Notes: generated by a model not told the origin, from the letters alone. A stretch of 64,000 bases of DNA from CAYGZQ01 sp964354375 [NCBI: uncultured Planctomycetota bacterium] (GCA_964354375.1 CAYGZQ010000008.1:23192-87191); one strand, 5' to 3'; positions 34,838-44,584 are shown, numbered from the stretch's first letter. Translations and numbers: made by a program.

Positions 34838-35671
34838 TCAGCTTTTACCTGCCAATCCCTGCAGCGCCATTCCCCCGAATATCAGGATCGCGATAATGAT
34901 GATGACTATCAAAGTGGAGACAATCGTAGTCACGATCGCCTGAGACCTTGTGCACCTGTTGGCTGCCTGGAGCGCGAAAACCATGACTATGGTGCTCCAG
35001 ATGAAGAATGGATCAATCAGGCCGAGCACCTGGACTACAGCAGCCGTCCCGGGAGACAGCTCTACGCTTTGCGGAATCAGTCCGGCAAGGCTGAAGGGCT
35101 TGAGGTAGCGCATGTCCGTCAGCTGCTCGAAAGTAGTGATGCCCCGGATCATCCCCACCACAGTCTTCGCGACTTCCGAGAAGATGGAGATCAGAGACAG
35201 CCATGGCATGACACCCAGGAGCCGCTTGAAATCGGTGTCAAGCCCCTGACCCAGGGAGACAAGGAAGATCAGGCCGCTCATCATGAGGAACCCGATTGCT
35301 AGACCGATGGGAGGCCCCACCACCGTCCCGACGTAACTGAGTATCCGCATCGATTTAGCGATTATTCCGATGGCCTCGGTCTGATCCTTCTCCGGCAGAC
35401 CCTGTTCGGCGAAGCTCTTCTGCATCTGGGTGATGGTGTTGGATTCGATCAGAGGCATGGAGGTCGGGAGCATGACCATCTGGATTGCGATCCAAATCAG
35501 GCTGACGATGATGAAAGCGGACCAGAAATCCGGACGTCTTGCGAGACGCTTGAACGTTGCGATAGGAGAGATATAAACGCCGATGATCTTCTCGACGATT
35601 GACAGCTCTTCGATCTGCTCCTCTTCGGGAAGAGGCTCGATACCGGTGTTCGTGTCGCTAAGGTTGTTCAT
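34838..35671 (-). CDS. Yip1-domain membrane protein
   Basis: This 277-residue protein has a cytoplasmic N-terminus (IEELSIVEKIIGVYISPIATFKRLARRP) and then about five membrane helices, the pattern of bacterial Yip1/YckC-like proteins. The function of bacterial Yip1 proteins is largely unknown. Its place in the operon is telling: it sits between the ABC ATPase and the adaptor, where the MacB/FtsX-type permease would be expected. It may be an accessory subunit; whether it replaces the permease cannot be told. No large periplasmic domain typical of MacB is present. Confidence 0.7.
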   Translation of the reverse strand: MNNLSDTNTGIEPLPEEEQIEELSIVEKIIGVYISPIATFKRLARRPDFWSAFIIVSLIWIAIQMVMLPTSMPLIESNTITQMQKSFAEQGLPEKDQTEAIGIIAKSMRILSYVGTVVGPPIGLAIGFLMMSGLIFLVSLGQGLDTDFKRLLGVMPWLSLISIFSEVAKTVVGMIRGITTFEQLTDMRYLKPFSLAGLIPQSVELSPGTAAVVQVLGLIDPFFIWSTIVMVFALQAANRCTRSQAIVTTIVSTLIVIIIIAILIFGGMALQGLAGKS

Positions 35672-35687
35672 TCTCTCGTGTCCTGCT

Positions 35688-36410
35688 CTATACGGTTGCG
35701 GTGGCCGACTCTCTTGCGAGGAACGGCACCTGACGCATATCGGAGACGATCCTGCCGTCGATAAGTTTCACTATGCGCTGGGCGTACGCCGCGATTTCAT
35801 CTTCGTGAGTCACGAGCACGATTGTCTTCCCGCTGAGGTGAAACTCCCAGAAGAGCTCCATGATCTCAAACGACACTTTGCTGTCGAGATTCCCGGTGGG
35901 CTCGTCGGCCATGACGATCTCGGGGTCGGTGACAATGGCGCGTGCAATGGCGACGCGCTGCTGCTCTCCGCCGGACAGCTCGTTGGGTTTGTGGCGGGCC
36001 CTGTGCTCCAGCTTGACGTGCTCCAGCGCCTTCAGGGCAAGCTGCCTTCTGTTCTTCGTTCCGGCATACACGAGGGGCAGCTCCACATTCTCGACGGCGC
36101 TGGTCCTGTTGAGAAGGTTGAACGACTGAAACACGAACCCGATGTGACGATTGCGGATTCTGGCCAGCTCGTTGTCGCTGAGCTGACTGACATCCTCGCC
36201 GTTGAACCAATAGCGGCCCCTTGTGGGACGGTCGAGCGCGCCGAGGACATTCATGAGGGTGCTCTTACCGCTGCCTGAGGCCCCCATAATGGCCAACATC
36301 TCACCGTTCTCGATTGTGAGCGAGACACCGTCAAGGGCACGGACCTGTGTCTCACCCATCTCGTAGATCCTGTACACGTTTTCCAGAACGATGATCGGCG
36401 TGTCGGACAT
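35688..36410 (-). CDS. MacB/LolD-type ABC transporter ATPase
   Basis: The 240-residue product has Walker A GASGSGKSTLMN, the Q-loop GFVFQSFNLL, signature LSGGEQQRVAIARA, Walker B IVMADEPTGNLD and an H-loop VLVTHE. Sequence and length match the ATPases that pair with FtsX-like permeases in lipoprotein release or macrolide efflux (LolD, MacB N-domain). It shares one base with the end of the TolC-like gene (TAATG). No FtsX-type permease gene is present in the operon. Confidence 0.93.
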   Translation of the reverse strand: MSDTPIIVLENVYRIYEMGETQVRALDGVSLTIENGEMLAIMGASGSGKSTLMNVLGALDRPTRGRYWFNGEDVSQLSDNELARIRNRHIGFVFQSFNLLNRTSAVENVELPLVYAGTKNRRQLALKALEHVKLEHRARHKPNELSGGEQQRVAIARAIVTDPEIVMADEPTGNLDSKVSFEIMELFWEFHLSGKTIVLVTHEDEIAAYAQRIVKLIDGRIVSDMRQVPFLARESATATV

Positions 36411-37954
36411 TACTGGGTCCTCTCAGATCCTGCCCCGGCTCCGGAGGCAATGCTCCCCAGCACGACCGCATCGTCCAGAAGCGGCTGGTTGACGAGGAAC
36501 TCGAGCTGGGCGACCGCGAGAAGCGCGTCGGCAAGCGCCTGGTCGTGGGCCAGGCGAGCGTTGGCGAGATCAAGGTCGAAGTCGAGGAGGTCACGGGAGG
36601 TTATCAGACCGAGCTCGTACCGCAATTGTTCGCTCTCCATTTTCACTTCCTGTACTTCGAGGCCCTGGGCGGTGACATCGATCCGCAGAAGGGCGTTGCT
36701 GAAATCGTCCGACGCGGTCCTCACATTCAGTTGGAGATTCCTGAGGAAATTGATGCGCTGCAGGTCCAGCTGATCCAGTGTGAGCTTCGCGGTCGAAACA
36801 TCCGCCTTGGACACTCGGTTTCCGCCCAGGGGGAGGCGGTATTGGATGCCGGTGTACCAGGAGAAGTCATTGAGGTCGCTCACGCTGCCTGCGAGAGCAT
36901 CGTCGCTGCCGGCGAAACCCAGGGTCGCGTTCCATGTCAGGGTGGGTTGCTCTCTGTCGTTTGCGAGCATCAGGTCGAGCTGCGCCTGCTGCACCTGCAG
37001 ATCGATGTCCTTCAGATCGGGACGATTTCTCTGTGCGAGCGCGTAGAATTCCTCGGGATCGACATCGAGGTACATTTTCTGGAGAGTCTCGGGGACGACG
37101 GCGATGTCGTCGGTGATCGGGAGGCCGATGATTTCCTTGAGGCCGTCCAGCGCCGTGGCGAACGCGGTCTGTGCGTTGAGGAGGGCCTCTCTGCGCTCGG
37201 CGAGTCCGGCCTGCGCGGAGAGCAGCTCGTACGGGGCCAGCTTCCCTGCATCGATCCTCGCCTGGGTCGCCTCGACCAGTCTCTCGGTTGTCTGGAGGCT
37301 GAGCTCGGCGGTCTGAATCTGCCTGGAGGCAAGAATCGCGCCGACATAGGACTGGATGACTGTGTGCCTGAGGCTTCTCGCAGCGTTGTTAACCGCGGAT
37401 TCGCCGCGCATGACGCCGAGGTCGGCGCGCTCGACCCCCAGGCGATTTATCCTCTGGCCGTGCCCCTCGAGGAGCGGCTGCGAATACGATACCCCGACCT
37501 GCGATGAGTAGGAGCTGAAGTGATTGATCGTTTCACCGGACAAGGAGGAGCCGGCGGTGCGACCCTCGCCCACCGAGATAACCCAGCTGCTTCCGTCCCA
37601 TGTGGGATAGAGGTACCGCATGGCCAGGTCGAGCTGGGAGTTCGGCGAGGAGGAGGATCCCGATCCTGAGGAGTCGGAGTTGCGCGTGGACAGGTCAAGC
37701 TCAAAGCCCGGGTCGAATGCGGCCTGGCTGCGCATAAGATTGACCGAGCTGGCCTCGAGGTTGATGCGTGCGATCCGGAGACCTATGTTGTTCTCCACGG
37801 CGATGTCGAGGCATTCCGCCAGCGTCAGCGATCTGGGGGCCGCCGCGGTGTCGACCGGCGGGCTCTCCTTCTGTGCGCCCGCGATCGATGGAAGCAGGCA
37901 GCACAGGAGAGCAAGAGAGATGATTAGGGTCCAGTTACAGAGTTTCGGTATCAT
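36410..37954 (-). CDS. TolC-like outer membrane efflux protein
   Basis: The 514-residue product starts with a signal peptide (TLIISLALLCCLLPSIAGA) and has the repeated OEP architecture: LTLAECLDIAVENNIGLRIARINLEAS and, in the second half, FYALAQRNRPDLKDIDLQVQQAQLDL followed by long helices. TolC trimers form the outer membrane channel of tripartite pumps. It heads the operon; its ribosome-binding site is weak. With the ATPase and adaptor downstream, it forms a nearly complete MacAB-TolC-type export unit. Confidence 0.9.
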   Translation of the reverse strand: MIPKLCNWTLIISLALLCCLLPSIAGAQKESPPVDTAAAPRSLTLAECLDIAVENNIGLRIARINLEASSVNLMRSQAAFDPGFELDLSTRNSDSSGSGSSSSPNSQLDLAMRYLYPTWDGSSWVISVGEGRTAGSSLSGETINHFSSYSSQVGVSYSQPLLEGHGQRINRLGVERADLGVMRGESAVNNAARSLRHTVIQSYVGAILASRQIQTAELSLQTTERLVEATQARIDAGKLAPYELLSAQAGLAERREALLNAQTAFATALDGLKEIIGLPITDDIAVVPETLQKMYLDVDPEEFYALAQRNRPDLKDIDLQVQQAQLDLMLANDREQPTLTWNATLGFAGSDDALAGSVSDLNDFSWYTGIQYRLPLGGNRVSKADVSTAKLTLDQLDLQRINFLRNLQLNVRTASDDFSNALLRIDVTAQGLEVQEVKMESEQLRYELGLITSRDLLDFDLDLANARLAHDQALADALLAVAQLEFLVNQPLLDDAVVLGSIASGAGAGSERTQ

Positions 37955-38127
37955 GGCTGCTCAGTGGAACAATGTATTACGACGGCAGAGGTCGCGAAAA
38001 AGTTCCATGTATGCTTCAGCAGGCGCCGTCAGCGCAAACACAATCCCGGGGATGCCCAGACTGAACGCTCCAGTCGCAGATGAACTCCCCTTCTGCCCGA
38101 AATGAGCTTCGACGGATTATAGCAAAT

Positions 38128-38982
38128 TCATCCGATCACGGTCGCCTGGAGGCCCTTGATTTCCCCGTCACGCCTGTATGAATAAAAGAGATTGGGATTC
38201 TCGAAGGTGGAGAGCGCGCAGATGTCGATCCGGGTGGAGGGTACGCCCAGCGAGCCCAGTCGCATTGCGGCGAGTGCGGCGAGGTTTACCCGGTAGTGGT
38301 CCCTGCGTTTTCCGCGCACCCATCCAGGGACGCAATCGGGATCGTCCCGCCAGTCGCTCTCGGCGTAGCCCGCCGTCTCCAGAGCGGCGATCACCTCGTT
38401 GCCCACCTCGTAGTTGTTCACATCGATGGAAGGGCCGATGGCCCAGAGAAGGTCTTTGGGTTGGACGCCGAGCTCGGACTTGAACATTCTCACCGTATTG
38501 GCGGGGATATCCGCGGCGAGTCCGCGCCATCCTGCATGCACGACTCCGACAGCGCCGCTGTTGGGGTCATAGACGACGCAGGGAAGGCAGTCGGCCGTGG
38601 TTATGGCCAGAAAAACCGGCTTGCGTCCGAACGGCCTGATGATCGCGTCGCCCTCGCCCAGCACTCTGTACCTGAAACTGTCGACCTCGCTCACATCGCC
38701 GTTTGCCTCGTCGGGATCGACCACCCTCACTTCCCCGCCGTGCACCTGCTCATGGAGATAGCAGGTGTGTTTCGGCGTGAAGATGCGGTCGCGGAGCTTG
38801 ACCCACCATTTGCAGGTATCGTTAATGGAATCGACGCGGAAGTTGGGGCCTTCGGCGCCCTGCGAGGCGGTTTTCGGTGGCGAGACCGACAGGCGTCGCG
38901 TGGTAAAGGCATGCTTGAGAGTGACGGGCAAAAGGTCGCTCTGAAGGATCATTAGATCGCCGGCACGTCGATTGTGAAACAT
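38128..38982 (-). CDS. pgeF: PgeF/YfiH family purine nucleoside phosphorylase-like protein
   Basis: YfiH (PgeF) proteins were called laccase-like or polyphenol oxidases. Members act on adenosine or on peptidoglycan-related substrates. The product has 284 residues from ATG 38982 (GGAGAAG 4 nt upstream). It contains the zinc site elements: HEQVHGGEV (His), TTADCLPCVV (Cys) and HAGWRGLAADI (His), with the later conserved GPSIDVNNYEVG. It is divergent from the phosphomannomutase gene and forms a single-gene unit. Confidence 0.87.
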   Translation of the reverse strand: MFHNRRAGDLMILQSDLLPVTLKHAFTTRRLSVSPPKTASQGAEGPNFRVDSINDTCKWWVKLRDRIFTPKHTCYLHEQVHGGEVRVVDPDEANGDVSEVDSFRYRVLGEGDAIIRPFGRKPVFLAITTADCLPCVVYDPNSGAVGVVHAGWRGLAADIPANTVRMFKSELGVQPKDLLWAIGPSIDVNNYEVGNEVIAALETAGYAESDWRDDPDCVPGWVRGKRRDHYRVNLAALAAMRLGSLGVPSTRIDICALSTFENPNLFYSYRRDGEIKGLQATVIG

Positions 38983-39131
38983 GCTGACTTCTCCGAGTCG
39001 TGGACAGGGTTCAGTGTAGCGCGGTTGCAGGATCGTTGCCACTCTCTCGATGGTTGTCCGGGAACGGGCATCCCGGGGCGAAATCGGCGTGTCTGTCCCC
39101 CCCAGTCGCTCTATGCTACAATCCGTGCATC

Positions 39132-40547
39132 ATGCAGAGCCAAACACCTGCGGGAGCGTTTCCCGGGTACGTTTTTCGAGAGTACGACATCCGTGGAGTC
39201 GCGCTGGAGGGCTACGGACGCGAGGTTGAGCTGACGGACCGTTTCACGGGGACGCTGGGGAGGGCGTTCGGGACAATGCTGCGAAGGGATCGGGCTACCG
39301 GCATGCCAAGAGTGGTCATGGGCCACGACGTGCGTCAGAGCGGAGTGCGGCTGTGCAAGGTGCTTTCGGAGGGTCTGAGATCCACGGGGGTCGAGGTAAT
39401 CGGCATCGGGCAGGTGCCGACGCCGTGCACGTATTTCGCCGAGCAGGTGCTGGACGTGGACGGCGCGATCCAGGTCACCGGCAGCCATAACCCGGTCGAG
39501 ATGAACGGCTTCAAGGTTCTGATCGGCGGAGCGGCTCTGTACGGCGACCAGATCCAGGAGATTCATCGGGTCATGGAGGCCGGGGATTTTTCGAAAGGCT
39601 CGGCGTCGGAAAAAGAGATCGACTTCCTCCCGAGATACATAGAAAGGCTTGTTGCAGGATTCGAGGCGATGCAGGGGTTGAACCTTGTGGCGGACTGCGG
39701 GAACGGAACGAGCGGACCCGCGATCGGTCCCGCGCTGGAAAGACTCGGGGTCGACGCTACGATCCTGTTCCCGGAGCCCGATGGCACGTTCCCGAACCAT
39801 CATCCGGACCCGACGGTCGCCAAGACTCTGGAGAGCTTGCAGGACACAGTGAAGGAAAAGAAAGCCTGGCTCGGAGTGGCATTTGACGGCGACTCGGACA
39901 GGCTTGGCGCGGTCGACGGCACGGGACGGATACTCTGGGGCGATCAGCTTATGGTGCTTTTCGCCCGCGATATCCTCGCGAGACGTCCCGGCGCGACAAT
40001 CGTGGGGGAGGTCAAGTGCTCGAAGGTCCTGTACGACGAGATCGCAAAAGCGGGTGGGAAGCCGGAGATGTACAGAACCGGTCACAGCCTGATAAAGAAA
40101 CGCATGAAGGAGACCGGGGCGGCCCTGGCCGGCGAGATGAGCGGTCACCTGTTCTTCCAGGACCGCTGGATGGGTTTCGATGACGCCAACTACGCGGCCC
40201 TGAGGCTGGCGGAGCTCTGCTGCCAGGCCGCATTGCCGCTGGAAGAGCTCGCGAAGGATATTCCCACGCTCGTTAGCACGCCGGAAATCCGCGTCGATGC
40301 TCCGGAAAACATCAAGTTCAAAATCGTGGAGAAGGTGCAGGATGCGTTCAGGAAGCGAAAGGGAATCGAGTTGATCGAGATCGACGGCGCGAGAGTGCAA
40401 ACTGGGTACGGGTGGGGCCTCGTGAGGGCGTCGAATACCCAGGCGGTGCTCGTGCTGCGCTTTGAGGCCGATACCGAGGAGCATCTCAGGGAGATCCGCG
40501 CGATGGTGGAGGGCGAAGTTCAGAAGGCGCGGGATGCTCTCAGCTAG
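39132..40547 (+). CDS. Phosphomannomutase/phosphoglucomutase (alpha-D-phosphohexomutase)
   Basis: This enzyme interconverts hexose-6- and hexose-1-phosphates for nucleotide-sugar and LPS synthesis. The 471-residue product has the phosphoserine loop VTGSHNPVEMNGFK, the Mg loop AFDGDSDRLGAVD, the sugar-binding loop GEMSGHLFF and the phosphate-binding loop VRASNTQAVLVLRFE. It starts at ATG 39132 with YVFREYDIRG typical of the bifunctional AlgC-type. It heads a + strand run with deoB and the LPS-transport genes, which fits a role in envelope sugar supply. Confidence 0.93.
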   Translation: MQSQTPAGAFPGYVFREYDIRGVALEGYGREVELTDRFTGTLGRAFGTMLRRDRATGMPRVVMGHDVRQSGVRLCKVLSEGLRSTGVEVIGIGQVPTPCTYFAEQVLDVDGAIQVTGSHNPVEMNGFKVLIGGAALYGDQIQEIHRVMEAGDFSKGSASEKEIDFLPRYIERLVAGFEAMQGLNLVADCGNGTSGPAIGPALERLGVDATILFPEPDGTFPNHHPDPTVAKTLESLQDTVKEKKAWLGVAFDGDSDRLGAVDGTGRILWGDQLMVLFARDILARRPGATIVGEVKCSKVLYDEIAKAGGKPEMYRTGHSLIKKRMKETGAALAGEMSGHLFFQDRWMGFDDANYAALRLAELCCQAALPLEELAKDIPTLVSTPEIRVDAPENIKFKIVEKVQDAFRKRKGIELIEIDGARVQTGYGWGLVRASNTQAVLVLRFEADTEEHLREIRAMVEGEVQKARDALS

Positions 40548-40564
40548 ACCGGCCGTCACGCGAT

Positions 40565-41758
40565 ATGGTCTCACCCATTCAAGATACACTCAGGGCGCAC
40601 TTGATAATCCTCGACGGTGTCGGGATCGGCGCGCTTCCGGACGCCGCCGAGTACGGTGACGAGGGCTCAAACACGCTCGGCAATATCGCGAACGCGGTCG
40701 GCGGACTGAACCTGCCCACGTTGCAGAGCCTCGGGCTCGGGAATATAGCTCCCCTTGCGGGCGTTGAGCCCGCGGAATGTCCCCTGTTTTCCTACGGGAA
40801 AATGGCGGAGAAAAGCAGGGGCAAAGACTCTACCGTGGGGCACTGGGAGCTTGCCGGACTTGTCGCGCCATTCGCGTTCCCGACATTTCCCAACGGCTTT
40901 CCTCCCGAGGTAATCGAGGAGTTCTCAAAGGAGATCGGGCGAGGAATCCTGGGAAATGTACCCGCATCCGGGACCGAGATCATCGAGCGGCTCGGCCCGG
41001 AGCACATGCGGACCGGAAAACCGATCGTGTACACGTCGGCCGACAGCGTTTTCCAGGTCGCATGCCATACCGGTGTCGTGCCGCTGGAAACGCTCTACAA
41101 ATGGTGCGAGATCGCCCGCAGGATTCTCATGCCGCCGGGACCGACGGTCGGAAGGGTGATAGCCCGTCCTTTCATCGGCGAGCCGGGGAAATTCGTCCGC
41201 ACGTACGACCGCAAGGACTACAATGTCGACCCTCCGGTAAAAACAGTTCTTGACTGCATCAAGGCTTCGGGCAGGGAGGTAATCTCCGTCGGCAAGGTGG
41301 ATACCCTCTTCAATGGTCACGGGTTCACCAGAATCGAGCACTATGCCGGCAATCCCGAAGGCATGAGAAAGGCGCTGGAGATCGCGAAGGAAGAATGGAC
41401 CGGATTGATGTTCTTCAACCTCATCGATTTCGACCAGACCTGGGGACATCGCAACAATGTCGACGGCTTCTACGGGGGGCTGAAGGATTTCGATGGATGG
41501 CTTCCGGATTTTCTATCGATCCTGAAGCCGAGCGATCTTGTCGTCATTACCGCAGACCACGGGAACGATCCGACAAGTCAGTCGACCGATCATGCCCGCG
41601 AGTACGTGCCTCTGCTCGCCTATCATCCGCTGATGCTGCGAGGAAGGAATCTGGGCCTGCGGGAGAGCTTTGCCGATGTCGGAAAGACAATCGCGCATTA
41701 TTTCAATCTCGGCGAACCGGATTGTGATATCGTAGGGAAGAGTTTTCTCGTCCGATGA
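40565..41758 (+). CDS. deoB: Phosphopentomutase
   Basis: DeoB converts ribose-1-phosphate or deoxyribose-1-phosphate to the 5-phosphates in nucleoside salvage. The 397-residue product has the alkaline-phosphatase-fold metal sites: LIILDGVGIGALPDA (with the phosphorylatable Thr in EGSNTLGNI), the conserved KDSTVGHWELAG, NLIDFDQTWGHRN, and the ITADHGNDPTSQSTDHAREYVPLL metal cluster. Length is typical. It begins 17 bases after the phosphomannomutase stop and overlaps the LptA-like gene by 4 bases (ATGA). Confidence 0.95.
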   Translation: MVSPIQDTLRAHLIILDGVGIGALPDAAEYGDEGSNTLGNIANAVGGLNLPTLQSLGLGNIAPLAGVEPAECPLFSYGKMAEKSRGKDSTVGHWELAGLVAPFAFPTFPNGFPPEVIEEFSKEIGRGILGNVPASGTEIIERLGPEHMRTGKPIVYTSADSVFQVACHTGVVPLETLYKWCEIARRILMPPGPTVGRVIARPFIGEPGKFVRTYDRKDYNVDPPVKTVLDCIKASGREVISVGKVDTLFNGHGFTRIEHYAGNPEGMRKALEIAKEEWTGLMFFNLIDFDQTWGHRNNVDGFYGGLKDFDGWLPDFLSILKPSDLVVITADHGNDPTSQSTDHAREYVPLLAYHPLMLRGRNLGLRESFADVGKTIAHYFNLGEPDCDIVGKSFLVR

Positions 41759-42762
41759 GACTCTGGACACGAATCGCGTCACTTACATTATGGATAGCGG
41801 CGACGGCGCTCGCGGCCTCCAGCGCAGCTTTCGCCCAGGACGGCGCGACTCTGAAAGCGTCCAGTCTTGTTCTGCAGGAATCGGAGAACGGAGCGATCCT
41901 GACGCTGCAGGGGCCTATCGAGGTCACGTTCTCCGGGGACACGCTGGGTGCGGACTCGGCGGTGGTCACGCTCGGAGAGGACCTGGCGACGCTCGAGAAC
42001 GCCATTGTCAGAATCGAGCTCAAGGGGGGAGTCCGGTATTCCGGAAGGGACGGCGAAACGGGACAGGCGGGTGCGGCGACCTATTTCGCCCGCGAGCACA
42101 GGGTTCTGCTGGAGGGCGGCGCTCGTTTCAGTCGGGGAGATCTGCAGGTTGCAGCGGGGACGGTCGACTACTCGTTCGCTTCCCGGCTGGTGAGTTTCAG
42201 GAACGGCGGCGACATGAGCAAGGGGGACATCTCCGCCTTGGCGGATTCGGGCGAATACGATCTGAACACTGAAGTCGGCAGCCTTTCTGGAGGGGTAACG
42301 GTCCGGCACAAACTGGGCAAGAGGCTTTTCGGCGATGAGGTCGTTGATGAAGTGGTCTTGAAGGCTGACGCGCTGGCGATATTGGTCGCTGCGGGCGAGG
42401 TGAAAACGCCCGAAGGTCCGCTTTCCGGGAGAACCACGGTGAAAGCCGGAGAATTCACGCTGGAGGCGGACTCGATCCTGTTTCAGGTCGACGATGCGGG
42501 CGTCAGCCGGGTGACGGCCGAGGGCAGCGTGGATTTGACCGGTCCCCAAATGCAGTACCTGAGAGCCGACAGCCTGTCTTTCTCCAACGAAGACAGGGTG
42601 TTGAACGCGGACGGAAACGTCGAGTTCTCCGTGATGGGCCAGGAGGGGAAGGCGGAATCGATCGAGGTGAACTTTGCGTCCGGGTGGTCGATCAGACTTG
42701 TTGGCGGAAGCGTGGACGGCAGCGTGGATGAATCGGTTCTTGAGGGAGGGGCAGGCCGGTAG
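41755..42762 (+). CDS. LptA/OstA-like periplasmic LPS transport protein
   Basis: The 335-residue product has an N-terminal signal peptide (LTLWIAATALAASSAAFA). A repetitive beta-jellyroll follows with OstA-like strands such as ALVLQGPIEV-type segments (LTLQGPIEVTFSGDTLGAD, LKGGVRYSGRDGETGQAG, LLEGGARFSRGDLQVAAG). LptA links LptC and LptD in LPS export. It is longer than E. coli LptA (185 residues), with more strand repeats. It directly precedes lptB. Assignment rests on repeats, signal and neighbours. Confidence 0.75.
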   Translation: MRLWTRIASLTLWIAATALAASSAAFAQDGATLKASSLVLQESENGAILTLQGPIEVTFSGDTLGADSAVVTLGEDLATLENAIVRIELKGGVRYSGRDGETGQAGAATYFAREHRVLLEGGARFSRGDLQVAAGTVDYSFASRLVSFRNGGDMSKGDISALADSGEYDLNTEVGSLSGGVTVRHKLGKRLFGDEVVDEVVLKADALAILVAAGEVKTPEGPLSGRTTVKAGEFTLEADSILFQVDDAGVSRVTAEGSVDLTGPQMQYLRADSLSFSNEDRVLNADGNVEFSVMGQEGKAESIEVNFASGWSIRLVGGSVDGSVDESVLEGGAGR

Positions 42763-42841
42763 AATCGCCATATGGAATCTTGAAACCGAGCATGCACCCT
42801 TGGCGATTGTGGGATACAATCAAGCGGGCGAGCCCAAGCAT

Positions 42842-43813
42842 ATGAATGAGACCAACGAAAACGACCTGGTCGTCGATGAGTCCAAGGCGCGGGAGCAGGA
42901 TTTTTCCACGACCGTTGCTGCGATGACGGACTCGGGCACGCACTTGATTCCGGAACACACCGGGCTCATCAAGCACATCGAGCTCAGGGAAGGGATGAAG
43001 AGCCTCGAGGCCTTCGATCTCGTCAAGATATACCGGCGTCGTCGCGTGGTAGATGATGTCGACCTGAGGGTCACCGAGGGGAAAATCGTCGGGCTTCTGG
43101 GTCCCAACGGAGCAGGGAAAACCACGAGTTTCTACATGATGGTGGGGCTGATAAGGCCGAACCGGGGTCGGATATTTCTGAACGGGAGGGAGATCACCAG
43201 ACTGCCGATCTACCAGCGTGCGAGGCTGGGTCTGGGCTATCTCGCACAGGAGCCGTCCATTTTCAGGAAGCTCACTGTGGAAGAGAACGTGCTCCTTATC
43301 CTCGAAGCGCTGGGCTTTCCGTACAGGGACAGAATGGAGCGGATGGAGAATATCCTGTCTGAGCTCGACCTGACTCATCTCAGGCGGTCGATAGGGAACA
43401 CATTGTCGGGAGGCGAGCGGCGCAGGTGCGAGATTGCGCGAGCGCTGGCGGGGTCGCCGGATTTCCTGCTTCTGGACGAGCCGTTCACGGGTGTAGACCC
43501 GATAGCCATTCAGGATATCCAGCGCATCATCATGATGCTGGTCAAGAAAGGGATCGGGATTCTTGTCACGGATCACTCAGTGAGAGACATTCTCGCGGTC
43601 AGCGACTGGGTGTATATCATGCACCAGGGAAAAATCCTCCAGTCGGGGACGTCGAGAGAGATTGCCGACAGCGAGATCGCCAGGAAGTACTATCTCGGTG
43701 AACGATTCAGGGCTGATGCCAGCCTGTACACGATACTGGATGATTTCAAGGGGGACCCCGGGAGAGGGGAGGCTGGTCATGACGGTAATGAACACGGACA
43801 TAATGTGGAGTGA
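42842..43813 (+). CDS. lptB: LPS export ABC transporter ATP-binding protein LptB
   Basis: LptB powers extraction of LPS from the inner membrane. The protein has Walker A GPNGAGKTT, signature LSGGERRRCEIARA, Walker B FLLLDEPFTGVDP, the LptB-typical IYQRARLGLGYLAQEPSIFRKL and H-loop LVTDHS. An unusual ~52-residue polar N-terminal extension precedes the domain (which begins at MKSLEAFDLVKIYRRRRVV); the true start may be further in, since ATG 42842 lacks a clear ribosome-binding site. A His/Asp/Gly-rich tail overlaps the next gene by 35 bases. Confidence 0.92.
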   Translation: MNETNENDLVVDESKAREQDFSTTVAAMTDSGTHLIPEHTGLIKHIELREGMKSLEAFDLVKIYRRRRVVDDVDLRVTEGKIVGLLGPNGAGKTTSFYMMVGLIRPNRGRIFLNGREITRLPIYQRARLGLGYLAQEPSIFRKLTVEENVLLILEALGFPYRDRMERMENILSELDLTHLRRSIGNTLSGGERRRCEIARALAGSPDFLLLDEPFTGVDPIAIQDIQRIIMMLVKKGIGILVTDHSVRDILAVSDWVYIMHQGKILQSGTSREIADSEIARKYYLGERFRADASLYTILDDFKGDPGRGEAGHDGNEHGHNVE

Positions 43814-44570
43814 CCCGGAGATTCGTGCGTTTCGTAAGGGCACGGTTCTCGATCACAGGGAAGAGGCCGACATCGCGCGGATAATCGAGGTCGTCGATCC
43901 ATCGCCCGATAACGTCGCGCTCGACCTGGGCACGGGGCTGGGCTTTGTCGCGCGGGCGCTGGCGCCTCGCGTGAAGAAGGTGGACGCGCTCGATCCCGAC
44001 GGGGAGATGCTGGAGGAGGCCCGCAGTCTTACCGCCGCCGAAGGGATCGGCAACATCGATTTTATCCAGGGCGACATGTCCGCGCTGCGGTGCGAGAAGG
44101 AGTGTTACGACATTGTCACGGCGCGGCTCGCGATGAGGCATCTTAACGACGGCGGTGGTTTCGTCAGGGAGACGCATCGGGTTTTGAAGCCTTCCGGAAC
44201 CTTTGTACTTGTGGACTCCCTTGCCCCGCCCCACTCGGAGCTCGCTGCGTTTCTGAAGAACCTTTTTCATTACCATGACCGGTCGCACGTGAAAAGCTAT
44301 ACGCTGGCGGAACTGGAGACTCTCCTGGAACGAGACGATTTCGAGATAGACCTCATCGAGATTTATCCCAAGGAGCATAACTTCGAGACCTGGGCGAAAA
44401 AGCATGGGGCCGACCACGACAACGTGAGGATGATCGCGAAGATGCTCCAGAGCACAAGCGAGCGCGCGAGGCGTCATTTCCGCGTGGTGGAAGAAGCCGG
44501 CAAGCTCGTGTCGTTCGTGACCTGGATGATTCTTGTAAGGGCCAGACCCGCAAGGCTGCGTCAGACCTGA
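43779..44570 (+). CDS. Class I SAM-dependent methyltransferase (methyltransferase-11 type)
   Basis: The 263-residue product has the SAM-binding motif ALDLGTGLGFVARALAP, the acidic ribose-binding motif VDALDPDGEML and the motif IV-V block YDIVTARLAMRHLNDGG, followed by HRVLKPSGTFVLVD. This pattern is close to UbiE/COQ5-like methyltransferases. ATG 43779 follows GGGGAGG by 7 nt. It lies inside the lpt run, between lptB and the LptF/G gene, so a lipid or quinone substrate is likely, but this is inference. Confidence 0.85.
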   Translation: MTVMNTDIMWSDPEIRAFRKGTVLDHREEADIARIIEVVDPSPDNVALDLGTGLGFVARALAPRVKKVDALDPDGEMLEEARSLTAAEGIGNIDFIQGDMSALRCEKECYDIVTARLAMRHLNDGGGFVRETHRVLKPSGTFVLVDSLAPPHSELAAFLKNLFHYHDRSHVKSYTLAELETLLERDDFEIDLIEIYPKEHNFETWAKKHGADHDNVRMIAKMLQSTSERARRHFRVVEEAGKLVSFVTWMILVRARPARLRQT

Positions 44571-44584
44571 TCGGATTCTTTCGC

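Noticed and set aside
36545-37507. 320-residue + strand frame opposite the TolC-like gene
   Set aside because: Antisense shadow; the TolC frame has a signal peptide and repeat structure.
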